DNA of 64,000 nucleotides, from contig NZ_CP129016.1 in assembly GCF_020524085.2 (NCBI RefSeq), positions 315,001-379,000 on the forward strand, written 5' to 3'. The notes below the pieces were generated by a model. The model ran no database searches and was not told where the DNA came from. It saw only the letters and a program-made list of their open reading frames with translations. Source of the DNA: Halobacillus litoralis. GTDB lineage: Bacteria > Bacillota > Bacilli > Bacillales > Halobacillaceae. Positions 1 to 13,482 of this stretch are shown one piece after another. A program made the position numbers and the translations under genes. Positions within the stretch are counted from its first letter, which is position 1. Each line of letters begins with the position of its first letter.

Positions 1-3631
<3,631 letters not shown>

Positions 3632-3635
<4 letters not shown>

Positions 3636-4342
3636 GAGGGTCCACCATCCTTCATCTTCATTGATTTAACGGCTTCGACCGTTTTAAGAGCAACCTCTAG
3701 GTTATCATAAATCACATCGCCGACAACGATGACATCTGCATAGGCCGCCATTTCTGCTGCCTGTTCTTCCGAACGGATGCCTCCGCCGTAGACGAGAGAT
3801 GTATTTTTCAATTCACGGGCCACGTCTCTGACCAAGCCGGGATTCCCGTATGTACCACTGTATTCCATGTAAAAGACAGGGAGACGGAAGATATGTTCAG
3901 CCATCCGGGCATAGGCGAGGACATCGGCATGATCCGGAAGCGAGCAATCGGTTCGTTTGAACACCTTCGCTTCAGGGTTCAGTACACAATATCCTTCTGT
4001 GAGCATGTCCTGCCACTCGATCACATCTGCATACTCTTTGATCGCCTGGTGCTGCACATCAATCAACCACTTTTTATGTCCACTGTTCAGGACAAGAGGG
4101 ATGAAATAAGCATCAAAGCCGGGCGCAATGGCTTCAATGTCCGACACTTCCAGCACAAAGCTGGTGTCGTATGCCTCGATGCGTTCCTGCAAATCCGTGA
4201 CGTTTTCGAACGTGACGCCGTCTGTGCCGCCGACGATGATCGCATCTGTCCCTGATGTGCATATCTTCTCTAAGTCTGCGTCTGTGATCGTCTTATTCGG
4301 ATCAAGCTTGAACACATGATCCCACTCGCTTATATTGTACAT
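3632..4342 (-). CDS. pcrB: Heptaprenylglyceryl phosphate synthase PcrB
   Basis: TIM-barrel prenyltransferase of 236 residues that joins a long polyprenyl diphosphate to sn-glycerol-1-phosphate, giving an archaeal-type ether lipid precursor in Bacillales. Phosphate-binding segments typical of the GGGP synthase/PcrB family are visible (YSGTYGNP and YGGGIRS near the C-terminus, IIVGGTDG near the N-terminus). The frame extends upstream to a TTG at 4360, but the ATG at 4342 has an ideal GGAGG six bases ahead and begins MYNISEW, so it is taken as the start. First gene of the pcrB-pcrA-ligA operon. Confidence 0.95.
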
Positions 4343-4377
4343 TTCCGTCCTCCAAAACAACAGTTATCCATCTACCC

Positions 4378-4386
4378 ATTATAGCA
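4378..4386 (-). promoter_or_regulatory. Extended -10 promoter for pcrB-pcrA-ligA
   Basis: On the minus strand the sequence reads TGC-TATAAT, a perfect -10 hexamer with the TGn extension, about 36 bases before the pcrB start. No good -35 hexamer is present at 17 bases, which fits an extended -10 sigma-A promoter. Confidence 0.55.
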
Positions 4387-4460
4387 AATTTTCACCCCCG
4401 GGTTGAGGGGCACACCCAAACAATTCTACGACCATGATAAGAAGAGGGTGTGAAGAGTGG

Positions 4461-4596
4461 TGGAAATATATGTATGACCCGGTACATCATAAATTGTAAA
4501 CACACAAAAGCCCGTCCTCTCTCACTCAAAAGAGAGGCGGGCTTTTGGTTCTGGTGCTGTAAAATTATAGATGACCAGGTCATCCATATATTTCCA
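4461..4596. repeat. Imperfect inverted repeat enclosing a terminator
   Basis: Arms of about 40 bases (4461-4502 and 4558-4596) pair imperfectly; both begin TGGAAATATATG and contain ATGACC-GGT. The hairpin terminator of the YitT-type gene lies inside, so the whole segment could form one long hairpin. The arm resembles one arm of the palindrome at 18756-18807 (about 23 of 30 bases the same), suggesting a dispersed, non-autonomous repeat family. There are no coding sequences or target-site duplications that I can recognise. Confidence 0.6.
4506..4546 (-). terminator. Rho-independent terminator after YitT-type gene
   Basis: AAAAGCCCG(T)CCTCTCT pairs with AGAGAGGCGGGCTTTT around an eight-base loop. 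Both sides end in four to five T or A bases, so it could stop transcripts from either strand. It lies just downstream of the minus-strand gene at 4599-5195. Confidence 0.75.
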
Positions 4597-4598
4597 GG

Positions 4599-5195
4599 TC
4601 ACGAGGGTTGTTCGGGGAGGAGGCGGCTGGATGTGAAGGTCATGGTGACGAGTCCGACGCTTAGGATAGTGATAGCGGAGAGCATGAGGGTTTCGAGTGA
4701 GAACAGGTAGCCACTGGCACCGATGACAACAGCGTCGATCGCGAGGATAACGAAGCCGACATTGACTTTGCACCAATCGGCGATCATTTGGGCGAGGAGG
4801 TCGGTTCCGCCCGTGCTTGTATGGACCCGTAGCATCAATCCAATCCCACCACCCACAAGGGCCCCTCCAATAATAGAGCTGATCGCTGGATCGAGCGGCA
4901 GGTGATGGACACGCAACCCTTGTAGTACATCAATAGAGAAAGAAGAAATCAACAAGCCGTGCAGACTGTTGTAGAAATAGGAACGGTAAAAGAACCAGGC
5001 GAGCGTAAAAATCGGAATGCTGAAGCAGATGATTGTAAGTCCTACTTCAAGCCCCCATATGTAATTGGCAATCATACCTATCCCAATTATGCCTCCATCT
5101 AACACATGATCTGGAATCAGGAAAAAGTTGATGCCGAGTGAAAGTATCATACTGCCGAGAATGATCATGGCGCCTTTTTTCAACATCGTTTTCAT
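4599..5195 (-). CDS. YitT/DUF161-family membrane protein, short form
   Basis: Integral membrane protein of 198 residues with about five or six hydrophobic segments. The N-terminus shows the family pattern of glycines after the first helix (LGINFFLIPDHVLDGGIIGIGM), and the central GLMLRVHTSTGGTDLLAQ motif is typical of YitT proteins. Most family members carry a C-terminal DUF2179 domain of about 80 residues. This one stops after the last helix, as in the shorter members. Function is unknown in the family. The ATG at 5195 is preceded by GGAAGGGG at slightly long spacing. This gene is not part of the B. subtilis yer order here and looks like a local insertion between pcrB and yerC. Confidence 0.8.
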   Translation of the reverse strand: MKTMLKKGAMIILGSMILSLGINFFLIPDHVLDGGIIGIGMIANYIWGLEVGLTIICFSIPIFTLAWFFYRSYFYNSLHGLLISSFSIDVLQGLRVHHLPLDPAISSIIGGALVGGGIGLMLRVHTSTGGTDLLAQMIADWCKVNVGFVILAIDAVVIGASGYLFSLETLMLSAITILSVGLVTMTFTSSRLLPEQPS

Positions 5196-5276
5196 CGGAC
5201 AGGTCCCCTTCCATAGTACTAGCCTATGCCTGTCCGTATTCTCTTAGAATCATGGAAGTCTTTTACCCTCGCCAAC

Positions 5277-5303
5277 AAAAAAAGACTGCCCACAGTGGCA
5301 GCC
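5277..5303 (-). terminator. Rho-independent terminator after yerC
   Basis: On the minus strand GGCTGCC and GGCAGTC pair around a short loop and are followed by seven T residues, eight bases after the yerC stop codon. Confidence 0.75.
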
Positions 5304-5312
5304 TCTCATCAT

Positions 5313-5615
5313 CTATTCCGTTTGCTTCGCTTGTACACGGTCAAGCGCTTGTGTATAAGCGTCATTACCATAGTTCAAGCAGCGTTTCACACGGGAAATC
5401 GTCGCTGTCGAAGCACCTGTTTCGGTTTCAATTTTATGATAAGTGAAGCCTTCACGCAGCATGCGCGCTACTTCCAGTCGCTGAGCGAGTGACTGGACTT
5501 CATTCATCGTTGCGAGATCATCAAAGAATTCATAGCATTCTTCTATACTTTGCAAAGATAAAACCGCTTCAAACAGTTGATCGAGCGTCTTTCCTCTCAA
5601 TTTATCGATCTGCAT
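5313..5615 (-). CDS. yerC: YerC/TrpR-like DNA-binding protein
   Basis: Protein of 100 residues belonging to the YerC/YecD family, which is structurally related to the Trp repressor. The helix-turn-helix is visible in the middle and C-terminal part (EVQSLAQRLEVARML, then ETGASTATISRVKRCLNYG). The exact targets are not known to me. It lies downstream of yerB and ends in its own terminator. The length matches the family. Confidence 0.9.
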   Translation of the reverse strand: MQIDKLRGKTLDQLFEAVLSLQSIEECYEFFDDLATMNEVQSLAQRLEVARMLREGFTYHKIETETGASTATISRVKRCLNYGNDAYTQALDRVQAKQTE

Positions 5616-5652
5616 GCCTTTTCCCTCCTTACTCCGTTTCTACTGCAGCGTT

Positions 5653-6687
5653 TCATGGAATGATGTTCACCCAGGTCTTCCCTGGTGTAAAGGCCATCGG
5701 GCTGCCGTCTTTATAGGGAAGCAAACGTCCATCGACGTTCTTCCACTCTACTTCTTTCATTTGTCCTTTTTGTAAAAGATACCCGTTCCCGCCTGATATG
5801 AGATCAATCGCACGACGACCGGCGTTATCGATGATCCGGTGGTCCGTTTCTATGATCCAGACATTCTCTACAGCTACACGTTCTTCATTCAAACGGTCGA
5901 TGGTCGGCTCTCCATCACTGGAACGCAAAAACTGATCCTTCTCAGCATCATACGTAAAGCTCACATTCGTTCGACTGCCGTAAGTGATCTGGACTTCATC
6001 CACCGGCGTTCCATCGAAGGAACCTTCTTCTGCAAAAGGCAGAGCTTCAGGTTCTCCTTCAGCCTTATAGCCTTTACTTGCCACTGCCTGCTCCACTCCT
6101 TTTGTTAAAAGATAGGAATTGTGAGGAGCTGAACGATCGGAGGACCGTTCAAATAACCAGCCGTTGTTATCATACATCGCCCCATCCAAATAATCGACAC
6201 CGCTGCTGGCTACTTTTTGATTAATGGCTGTCGACGCACCGTGATACGTATAAAACGCATCAAATCCATCAGCGATTTCAAAATAGTATGGACGTGCACT
6301 TCTTACCGGACCTATTGTATCAGGAATCTCACTATGGAACAAAGCGAGGAAGCGTGTGATCTGCCCCTCTGCCAAAACTTCATAGACGATGTCGGCCTGG
6401 CTCAACCCTGATTGAGGCCTCGCTTTCGGGTGGTTGTTCACCATGACGGACAAGGCACGATGGTCTGCTTTATCAGCCGTCGGTTCGCCCGTCAGTGGAA
6501 ACGTTTCTGTATAGGCTTGTTCGGTTTCTTCCTTTTCATCAACGGTCACGTTCTCTTCTATCTCTATTTGTTCTTCGACCGCTGTTTCTTTCTCTTTCGT
6601 TTCTTCAGGTTGTGCAGCCCCTGCTTTCTCATTACAAGCAGTGAGTAAAAGGACGATAAGCAAGCTGAAGAATGTAAGCTTTCTCAA
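5653..6687 (-). CDS. yerB: YerB-like lipoprotein, DUF3048 family
   Basis: Predicted secreted lipoprotein of 344 residues. The N-terminal signal peptide ends in the lipobox LLTAC, so the mature protein would be anchored by a diacylglyceryl cysteine near residue 18. A glutamate-rich linker follows, then the two DUF3048 halves; GPVRSARPYYFEIADGFDAF is a recognisable family segment. The function is not established. The frame is open to a GTG at 6696, but AAGGGA overlaps that codon. The TTG at 6687 is about ten bases from it and gives the usual MRKLTFFSLL signal start. It sits in the yerA-yerB-yerC order seen in B. subtilis. Confidence 0.88.
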   Translation of the reverse strand: MRKLTFFSLLIVLLLTACNEKAGAAQPEETKEKETAVEEQIEIEENVTVDEKEETEQAYTETFPLTGEPTADKADHRALSVMVNNHPKARPQSGLSQADIVYEVLAEGQITRFLALFHSEIPDTIGPVRSARPYYFEIADGFDAFYTYHGASTAINQKVASSGVDYLDGAMYDNNGWLFERSSDRSAPHNSYLLTKGVEQAVASKGYKAEGEPEALPFAEEGSFDGTPVDEVQITYGSRTNVSFTYDAEKDQFLRSSDGEPTIDRLNEERVAVENVWIIETDHRIIDNAGRRAIDLISGGNGYLLQKGQMKEVEWKNVDGRLLPYKDGSPMAFTPGKTWVNIIP

Positions 6688-6725
6688 TAACAGCACTTCC
6701 CTTAATCTGTATTCCCTCTTTTATT

Positions 6726-8471
6726 TTAACGCATTATTGAAGGAAAGAGTACCTCTTTCTTTTTCACGTCCATAATTCCAAGCGGAGTAATCCGGATGAA
6801 TGGCAGATGCATGGACGATAAGAAAAGAAGCGTATAGACGGGATCATTGAACGTAAACCCTTGCTCGAGCAGGCATTCTTTTAGTTTCGCTTCTTCCTCC
6901 ATGAGCTCTCTCATCGGCAGATCGGCCATCACACCGCCAAGGGATAATGGCAGTTCATAAAGGACTTCCCCTTCATTTACCAGCACAATCCCGCCACCGA
7001 TTTCCTTCATGCGCTGAAAGGCCTTCTTCATATCTTTACGTGATTTTCCTGTCAATATGATATCCCCTGTATTGCTGTAAGAGCTGACGAGGCCGCCTAA
7101 GGTCTGTGTGAATCCTTTCAGCATCGTATTGACCATCCATTCCCCTTCCCGGTCCATCAGCATGAGGTAGGATTCTTTATTGTCCTCACTCAACCGGTCG
7201 GTGGAAACGTCCGTGTCGATGGCATATGGTTTCATGATGACATCATTCACCATCTCTAGACCGATCGGCATGGAGAACTGCATATCCGCATCCGTCACTT
7301 CCCAATCGAGTTCGAGCGGCTTCACACCATTTTTCTCCCATTGGATCGGTGTTTCTTTCTTCAAAACTTCGCCATCACGCTTCATCCATTCGCCTTTAGC
7401 GATGATGGAGTGCGGCATCGGATCTTTCGGGTCAGATAAAAAGTTCAGATGAGCGACGCGCCCGGCGTTCAAGCTTCCTACACGATTCTCGATTCCGAAA
7501 TGACGAGCGGCGTGATACGTAGCCATCATGTACGCATCTATTTCCGGCACGCCGGCGTTCAATGCGGTTTGGATGCAGGGATTGATCAGTCCTTCACGAT
7601 AAAAGCCAGGCGTCGATCCATCCGTTGTGTACATCATGTGGTCGAAGTGGGTGTGCCCTTTTTCAACAAGACCCTGTAAAATATCCGGAAGATCCGGGCG
7701 GATGGATGAATAGCGCAACCCTGTATGATAACCGATTTCCAAACGTTTCAGTACATCATCAGCGGTCATCGATTCATGCTCTGAATCCATGCCGAGCAGG
7801 CGCATTTTCACAAGCGTCTGTTCCGAAGCACCCGGAAGGTGAGCTTCCAAAGGCTTTCTAGAGCGTTTAGTCTCCTGCATAAAATGTAGAATTTGCTCGT
7901 CTCCATGATGAAGGACATCCGGCCAGGCGGTCAGCTCCCCGCCCTGAATCACCGCATCATGACTGATCCAGTCTGGAATCTGTGAATCGAAAGCATGACG
8001 ATCTTCATCCCGGAGTACGGACTGCGGGTCAAAACGGGCCCACCAGTACATCGTCGCCGGCAAATCCATGAATTCTTCCAACAAAGAAAACGCTTTCTCT
8101 TTTTCCGTTAAAAAAAGCCACATCAAGTTATCGTTGACGAGCGTTGTCGTCCCCGTCTCTGCCGCATATTCTGCGAAGCTCTGGGGATTATATAACTGAA
8201 ATGGGTGAGCATGCGGTTCAACGTAGCCAGGCACAATATAACTGTCTGAGCCATCAATGATTTCCGTGCCTTCTGTATGAGAAGGAAGCTCTTGGCCGGT
8301 GTAAATGATGCGATCATCATACAACCAAATGTGGCCATGCATCCATTTCTTCAAGTAAACATTCAAGTAAGTTGTATTTTTTATTAATTTCGTCGGCGCC
8401 GCTTTACCATCAATGATGGCTGCATGTTCACGCAGCTGACGGTTCCGCCAACGAAAACGTGTTTCGTTCAT
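6726..8471 (-). CDS. yerA: Adenine deaminase-like amidohydrolase YerA
   Basis: Metal-dependent hydrolase of 581 residues in the adenine deaminase/AdeC group, close in length to B. subtilis YerA. It shows the N-terminal beta-sandwich segment, the GYVEPHAHP metal motif, a LEAHLPG segment with further ligands, and the AGRVAHLNFL and GLVSSYSNTGDIILTGKS regions of the C-terminal domain. Whether it deaminates adenine or another purine-like substrate is not settled for YerA-type proteins; location beside the purine operon fits salvage. The frame reaches upstream to 8588, but the ATG at 8471 has AGGGAGGT eight bases ahead and starts MNETRFRWRN, as in the family. It is divergent from the DUF2892 gene. 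Confidence 0.88.
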   Translation of the reverse strand: MNETRFRWRNRQLREHAAIIDGKAAPTKLIKNTTYLNVYLKKWMHGHIWLYDDRIIYTGQELPSHTEGTEIIDGSDSYIVPGYVEPHAHPFQLYNPQSFAEYAAETGTTTLVNDNLMWLFLTEKEKAFSLLEEFMDLPATMYWWARFDPQSVLRDEDRHAFDSQIPDWISHDAVIQGGELTAWPDVLHHGDEQILHFMQETKRSRKPLEAHLPGASEQTLVKMRLLGMDSEHESMTADDVLKRLEIGYHTGLRYSSIRPDLPDILQGLVEKGHTHFDHMMYTTDGSTPGFYREGLINPCIQTALNAGVPEIDAYMMATYHAARHFGIENRVGSLNAGRVAHLNFLSDPKDPMPHSIIAKGEWMKRDGEVLKKETPIQWEKNGVKPLELDWEVTDADMQFSMPIGLEMVNDVIMKPYAIDTDVSTDRLSEDNKESYLMLMDREGEWMVNTMLKGFTQTLGGLVSSYSNTGDIILTGKSRKDMKKAFQRMKEIGGGIVLVNEGEVLYELPLSLGGVMADLPMRELMEEEAKLKECLLEQGFTFNDPVYTLLFLSSMHLPFIRITPLGIMDVKKKEVLFPSIMR

Positions 8472-8544
8472 GGAGCGTACCTCCCTGAGATCATTATGTT
8501 CTATGGTAACACAGGAACTTCCATTCTGGTAAGGAGGAAGCACA

Positions 8545-8799
8545 ATGAAACCGAATATCGGAATCATCAACAGTATGGTCCGCATCACCGCAGGTCTTAG
8601 TATGCTGACCTATTTGACGATCCGCGGTGCACGCAGAGAGTGCGATTCTTCCCATCCGCTTCTGATCATGATGTCTGCATTGAAGGTTGCGGAAGGGATT
8701 GTACGCTTCTGCCCATTGACAGCCGTCTATGAAGAAATGTCTACAGAAAAAGACGGCATCGAGCAAAGCTGGCAGCAGAATATTCCGCAGGACCAATAA
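8545..8799 (+). CDS. Small DUF2892/YgaP-like membrane protein
   Basis: Protein of 84 residues starting MKPNIGIINSMVRITAG, the hallmark of the DUF2892 family (short inner-membrane proteins with two hydrophobic segments). An RCDSSHPLL-like loop and a CPL motif follow. A strong AAGGAGG lies seven bases before the ATG. The function is unknown. It is transcribed divergently from yerA, leaving about 73 bases for both promoters, and its transcript would run into the repeat array ending at the hairpin near 8960. Confidence 0.75.
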   Translation: MKPNIGIINSMVRITAGLSMLTYLTIRGARRECDSSHPLLIMMSALKVAEGIVRFCPLTAVYEEMSTEKDGIEQSWQQNIPQDQ

Positions 8800-8816
8800 A
8801 CGCGGAGGTGTACGGC

Positions 8817-8885
8817 ATGTTTCTTCCGATGATTTTCTTGTTCCGTCGATATTTTAAGAATTTGGCCGATAAAAATAAAGTTTAG
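8817..8885 (+). CDS. Possible 22-residue peptide within repeat array
   Basis: A GGAGGTG ribosome site seven bases before an ATG opens a 22-codon frame beginning MFLPMIFLFRRYF. Its second half is made of the 20-base repeat units at 8831-8940, so the frame may be accidental. There are no recognised relatives. It would be the second gene after the DUF2892 gene. Confidence 0.25.
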   Translation: MFLPMIFLFRRYFKNLADKNKV

Positions 8886-8940
8886 CCGATATATCTAGAC
8901 TTTAATTGATATAGCCAAATTTTAATTGATAAATTTCAAT
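8831..8940 (+). repeat. Degenerate 20-bp tandem repeat array (CYGATA type), array 1
   Basis: The triplet GAT recurs with exact 20-base spacing, ending at 8830, 8850, 8870, 8890, 8910 and 8930. The best units contain GGCCGATA, AGCCGATA, AATTGATA and AATTGATA. Units are poorly conserved outside this core, but an A/T-rich block of constant position follows. The array lies between the DUF2892 gene and the hairpin at 8945-8978, so it is in a 3' untranslated region. It shares period, core and orientation relative to transcription with the array at 23421-23594. Confidence 0.6.
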
Positions 8941-8944
8941 AACC

Positions 8945-8978
8945 AAAAAAGAGCGGGCGGCCCCGCTCTTTCTTTAAA
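8945..8978. terminator. Bidirectional terminator between DUF2892 gene and pur operon
   Basis: AAAGAGCGGG pairs with CCCGCTCTTT around a four-base loop. The minus-strand side runs into six T residues, which suits the end of the purine operon after purD. The plus-strand side runs into TTTCTTT and suits the upstream small gene. Confidence 0.85.
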
Positions 8979-9059
8979 AGGATGAATCATATGGATTTTA
9001 TGGAGTACTTCACAGACGTCGGTTTCGTCATCGTCACCATCATCGGTTCGATTGCCGCT

Positions 9060-10361
<1,302 letters not shown>

Positions 10362-11894
10362 TTAGTGTTTGAAGTGACGCATTTTTGTAAAGACCATCGC
10401 AATGCCATGTTTGTTGCAGGCATCAATGGAATCTTGATCACGCTTAGAACCACCAGGTTGGATGATCGCCGTCACACCCGCTTCCGCTGCAGCTTCAACG
10501 GTATCCGGCATCGGGAAAAAGGCGTCGGAAGCCATGATGCTGCCTTCCGCTTTCTCACCTGCCTGCTCAAAAGCGATTTTCGCTGCACCGACACGGTTCA
10601 TCTGTCCCGCGCCGACTCCGAGCGTACGGTCACCTTTCGCTACGACGATTGCGTTTGACTTCACATGTTTCACGACTTTCCAGCCGAGCTTCAAATCTTC
10701 AAGCTCCTGCTCGGACGGCTCACGTTCTGTCGCCACTTCAAGCTCCACGTCCTCAAGCGAACCTTCATCGGCATCCTGGACAAGCAGTCCGCCATTGACG
10801 GTCACAAGCTTATGAGCCGGACGATCCGCCTTTTTCATATCCACTTTCAAAAGGCGCAAGTTTTTCTTTGTTGTTAGGATATCAAGCGCTTCTTGACTGA
10901 AGGACGGAGCGATGATGATCTCAAGGAAAATCTCTTTCAACTTCGCCGCCGTATCCGCATCGACTTCCCTGTTCAAGGCAACAATTCCACCGAAAATCGA
11001 CACAGGATCGCCTTCGTACGCTTTTACATAAGCGTCATGCAAGTTCTCACCGACTCCGACGCCGCAAGGGTTCATGTGTTTGACTGCGACGGCCGCCGGC
11101 TGGTTGAACTCAAGTACAACTTCAAGGGCCGCGTTGGCATCCTGGATGTTGTTGTAGGAAAGTTCTTTTCCGTTGAGCTGTTCCGCTTCGGCGAGAGACG
11201 TGCCTTCGAAGTTCGCTTTCTTATAAAAAGCAGCGCTCTGGTGCGGGTTTTCTCCGTAACGTAGGGATTGAACTTTTTCATAAGTGACGGAATACGTCTC
11301 TGGAAATGGCTCTTCTGTCAAACCGGAAAAGTATTCCGCAATCATTGCATCGTAATTGGCGGTATGACGGAACACTTTGGCTGCAAGCTTACGGCGGGAC
11401 TCATAAGAAAGGGCATCGTTCTCGAGACCTTCAATGACCTCCTCGTAATCGGCCGGGTCCACCACGACTGCGACGTCTTCAAAACTCTTCGCTGCAGAGC
11501 GAAGCATCGTCGGGCCACCAATATCGATGTTTTCGATTGCATCCGATTCCGTGACATCATCTTTCGCAATTGTTTCTTTGAATGGGTACAAGTTGACGGC
11601 AACGAGATCGATGGTCTCGATATTCAGTTCCTCGAGCTGCTTCATATGCTCTTCATTGGAACGCTTAGCGAGTAGCCCACCATGGACCGAAGGGTGAAGC
11701 GTCTTCACACGTCCGTCCATGATTTCCGGAAATTCAGTCACCTCGGAAATGGATTGCACCGGGACCCCCGCTTCTTCAATGGCCCGTTTCGTGCCACCAG
11801 TAGAAATGAGTTCAAAGTCTAATTCATGAAGTTTCTTTGCAAATTCAGTCAATCCTTGTTTGTTGGATACGCTCAGTAGGGCACGTTTTTTCAT
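10362..11894 (-). CDS. purH: Bifunctional AICAR formyltransferase/IMP cyclohydrolase PurH
   Basis: Catalyses the last two steps to IMP: formylation of AICAR with 10-formyl-THF, then ring closure. The protein is 510 residues. The N-terminal MGS-like cyclohydrolase domain begins [15 protein letters not shown] and contains STGGTKRAI. The formyltransferase domain carries the KHMNPCGVG motif (catalytic lysine and histidine) and [10 protein letters not shown]. The C-terminus reads [11 protein letters not shown], where a glycine is usual in place of the lysine. Its ATG overlaps the purN stop (ATGA). It is intact, unlike several neighbours. Confidence 0.97.
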   Translation of the reverse strand: MKKRALLSVSNKQGLTEFAKKLHELDFELISTGGTKRAIEEAGVPVQSISEVTEFPEIMDGRVKTLHPSVHGGLLAKRSNEEHMKQLEELNIETIDLVAVNLYPFKETIAKDDVTESDAIENIDIGGPTMLRSAAKSFEDVAVVVDPADYEEVIEGLENDALSYESRRKLAAKVFRHTANYDAMIAEYFSGLTEEPFPETYSVTYEKVQSLRYGENPHQSAAFYKKANFEGTSLAEAEQLNGKELSYNNIQDANAALEVVLEFNQPAAVAVKHMNPCGVGVGENLHDAYVKAYEGDPVSIFGGIVALNREVDADTAAKLKEIFLEIIIAPSFSQEALDILTTKKNLRLLKVDMKKADRPAHKLVTVNGGLLVQDADEGSLEDVELEVATEREPSEQELEDLKLGWKVVKHVKSNAIVVAKGDRTLGVGAGQMNRVGAAKIAFEQAGEKAEGSIMASDAFFPMPDTVEAAAEAGVTAIIQPGGSKRDQDSIDACNKHGIAMVFTKMRHFKH

Positions 11895-12469
11895 TGAGAT
11901 TCCTCCTTGATGAATAATGATTGAATCACTTGTGGGTAGAGGCGGTGTTCAACCGCTTGGATTTTGTCTTTAACATCATCCGCTGTATCGTTTTCTTCGA
12001 TATCGATGGCTTCCTGAGCAATGATCGGTCCTGTATCCATGCCAGCATCGACATAATGGACCGTCACACCGGTCACTTTCACTTTTGTCTCCAGCGCTTG
12101 ACCGATGGCATCCTTCCCTGGGAAAGCCGGAAGCAGAGACGGATGGATATTGACGATACGCCGTTCGTACGGCTCCAATAACGTCGGTCCGATGAGTCTC
12201 ATATATCCAGCGAGTACGATGAATTCAATTCCCCGCTGCCGGCAGTCATTGAGCACGGCCTGCTCATAGGCAGCTTTGTCCGCAAAACTTTTCGCCCGGT
12301 AAACGACGGTATCGATTTCATGCTTTTGTGCCTTTTCGATGACCTGGGCACCGATACGGTCACAGACGAGCAGGGCGATGTTCGCTTCAAGCTCCCCGGA
12401 TTCCACTTTGCTGACGATCGCATCGAAATTCGAACCCGTACCGGAGGCGAAGACAGCGATGTTGGTCAT
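11891..12469 (-). CDS. purN: Phosphoribosylglycinamide formyltransferase PurN
   Basis: Transfers a formyl group from 10-formyl-THF to GAR (third step). The protein is 192 residues with the N-terminal FASGTGSNF loop, AGYMRLIGP, the [12 protein letters not shown] active-site segment (catalytic Asn and His) and a later [14 protein letters not shown] motif with the catalytic Asp. It overlaps purM upstream and purH downstream by four bases each (ATGA), so the three genes are translationally coupled. Confidence 0.97.
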   Translation of the reverse strand: MTNIAVFASGTGSNFDAIVSKVESGELEANIALLVCDRIGAQVIEKAQKHEIDTVVYRAKSFADKAAYEQAVLNDCRQRGIEFIVLAGYMRLIGPTLLEPYERRIVNIHPSLLPAFPGKDAIGQALETKVKVTGVTVHYVDAGMDTGPIIAQEAIDIEENDTADDVKDKIQAVEHRLYPQVIQSLFIKEESQ

Positions 12470-13470
12470 ATCCCCTGCACTCCTTCCTCGTTGGTCACTT
12501 TTCCGATGACAACCGCATCGTCACACGCACCGAAAGCGGCGTTCACATCAGAAGGATCAAGCACGACGACCATGCCGATACCCATGTTGAACACACCGAA
12601 CATTTCCTCATCGCTGATTGTCCCTTTTTCCTGTAAAAAGCGGAATACCTCAGGTACCTGCCAGCTGTCGGTGTCGATTTCACACCCCAGTCCTTTGGGC
12701 AGGGTTCGTGGAAGGTTTTCGTAAAAACCGCCTCCGGTAATGTGCGCGATGCCTTTGATGGTGGTGTTTTTCTTCAGCGATTGAATCTCAGGAACATAAA
12801 TACGCGTCGGTGTCAGCAGGACCTCTCCAAGCGTCCGGGTCCAGCCTGCAGGGACCGTAGCAAGATCCAGGTCTGCGATGAGTTTCCGGACAAGAGAAAA
12901 GCCATTCGAATGGACACCCGAGGAAGGTAGACCGACTAAAACGTCTCCTTCTCTGATCTCATCACCTGTAATGATCTGCTCCTTATCGGCCATTCCGACG
13001 ACAAAGCCGGCGAGGTCGTATTCATCTTCGTCATACATACCGGGCATTTCTGCCGTCTCACCACCGACTAAAGCAGCACCGGACTGTTCACAGCCATCCG
13101 ATATTCCTTTGACGATCTGCTCAATCCGGGCAGGGTCATTTTTTCCACAGGCAATGTAATCCAGAAACAGAAGCGGATCTGCGCCCTGTGCCACGATATC
13201 GTTGACACACATCGCGACGACATCTACGCCGATTGTATCATGCTGATCCATCTCAAACGCGAGTTTCAGCTTCGTTCCGACTCCGTCTGTTCCTGTCACA
13301 AGGACGGGTTGTTCATAGCTCATGCCACTGAGGTCAAACAATCCAGCGAAAGAACCGAGTCCTCCCATCACTTCCGGCCGCATCGTGCGGGCAACATGTT
13401 TTTTCATCCGTTCGACCGCTTCGTAACCAGCTTCGACATCGACTCCCGCCTGTTTATACGATTGACTCAT
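12466..13470 (-). CDS. purM: Phosphoribosylformylglycinamidine cyclo-ligase PurM
   Basis: AIR synthetase, fifth step: closes the imidazole ring of FGAM with ATP. The protein is 334 residues, a little shorter than many homologues. It shows [12 protein letters not shown], the ATP-binding [11 protein letters not shown] segment, [14 protein letters not shown] and [16 protein letters not shown]. An AGGAGG site precedes the ATG at 13470. The stop overlaps the purN start. Confidence 0.97.
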   Translation of the reverse strand: MSQSYKQAGVDVEAGYEAVERMKKHVARTMRPEVMGGLGSFAGLFDLSGMSYEQPVLVTGTDGVGTKLKLAFEMDQHDTIGVDVVAMCVNDIVAQGADPLLFLDYIACGKNDPARIEQIVKGISDGCEQSGAALVGGETAEMPGMYDEDEYDLAGFVVGMADKEQIITGDEIREGDVLVGLPSSGVHSNGFSLVRKLIADLDLATVPAGWTRTLGEVLLTPTRIYVPEIQSLKKNTTIKGIAHITGGGFYENLPRTLPKGLGCEIDTDSWQVPEVFRFLQEKGTISDEEMFGVFNMGIGMVVVLDPSDVNAAFGACDDAVVIGKVTNEEGVQGI

Positions 13471-13482
13471 CTCACTTCCCTC

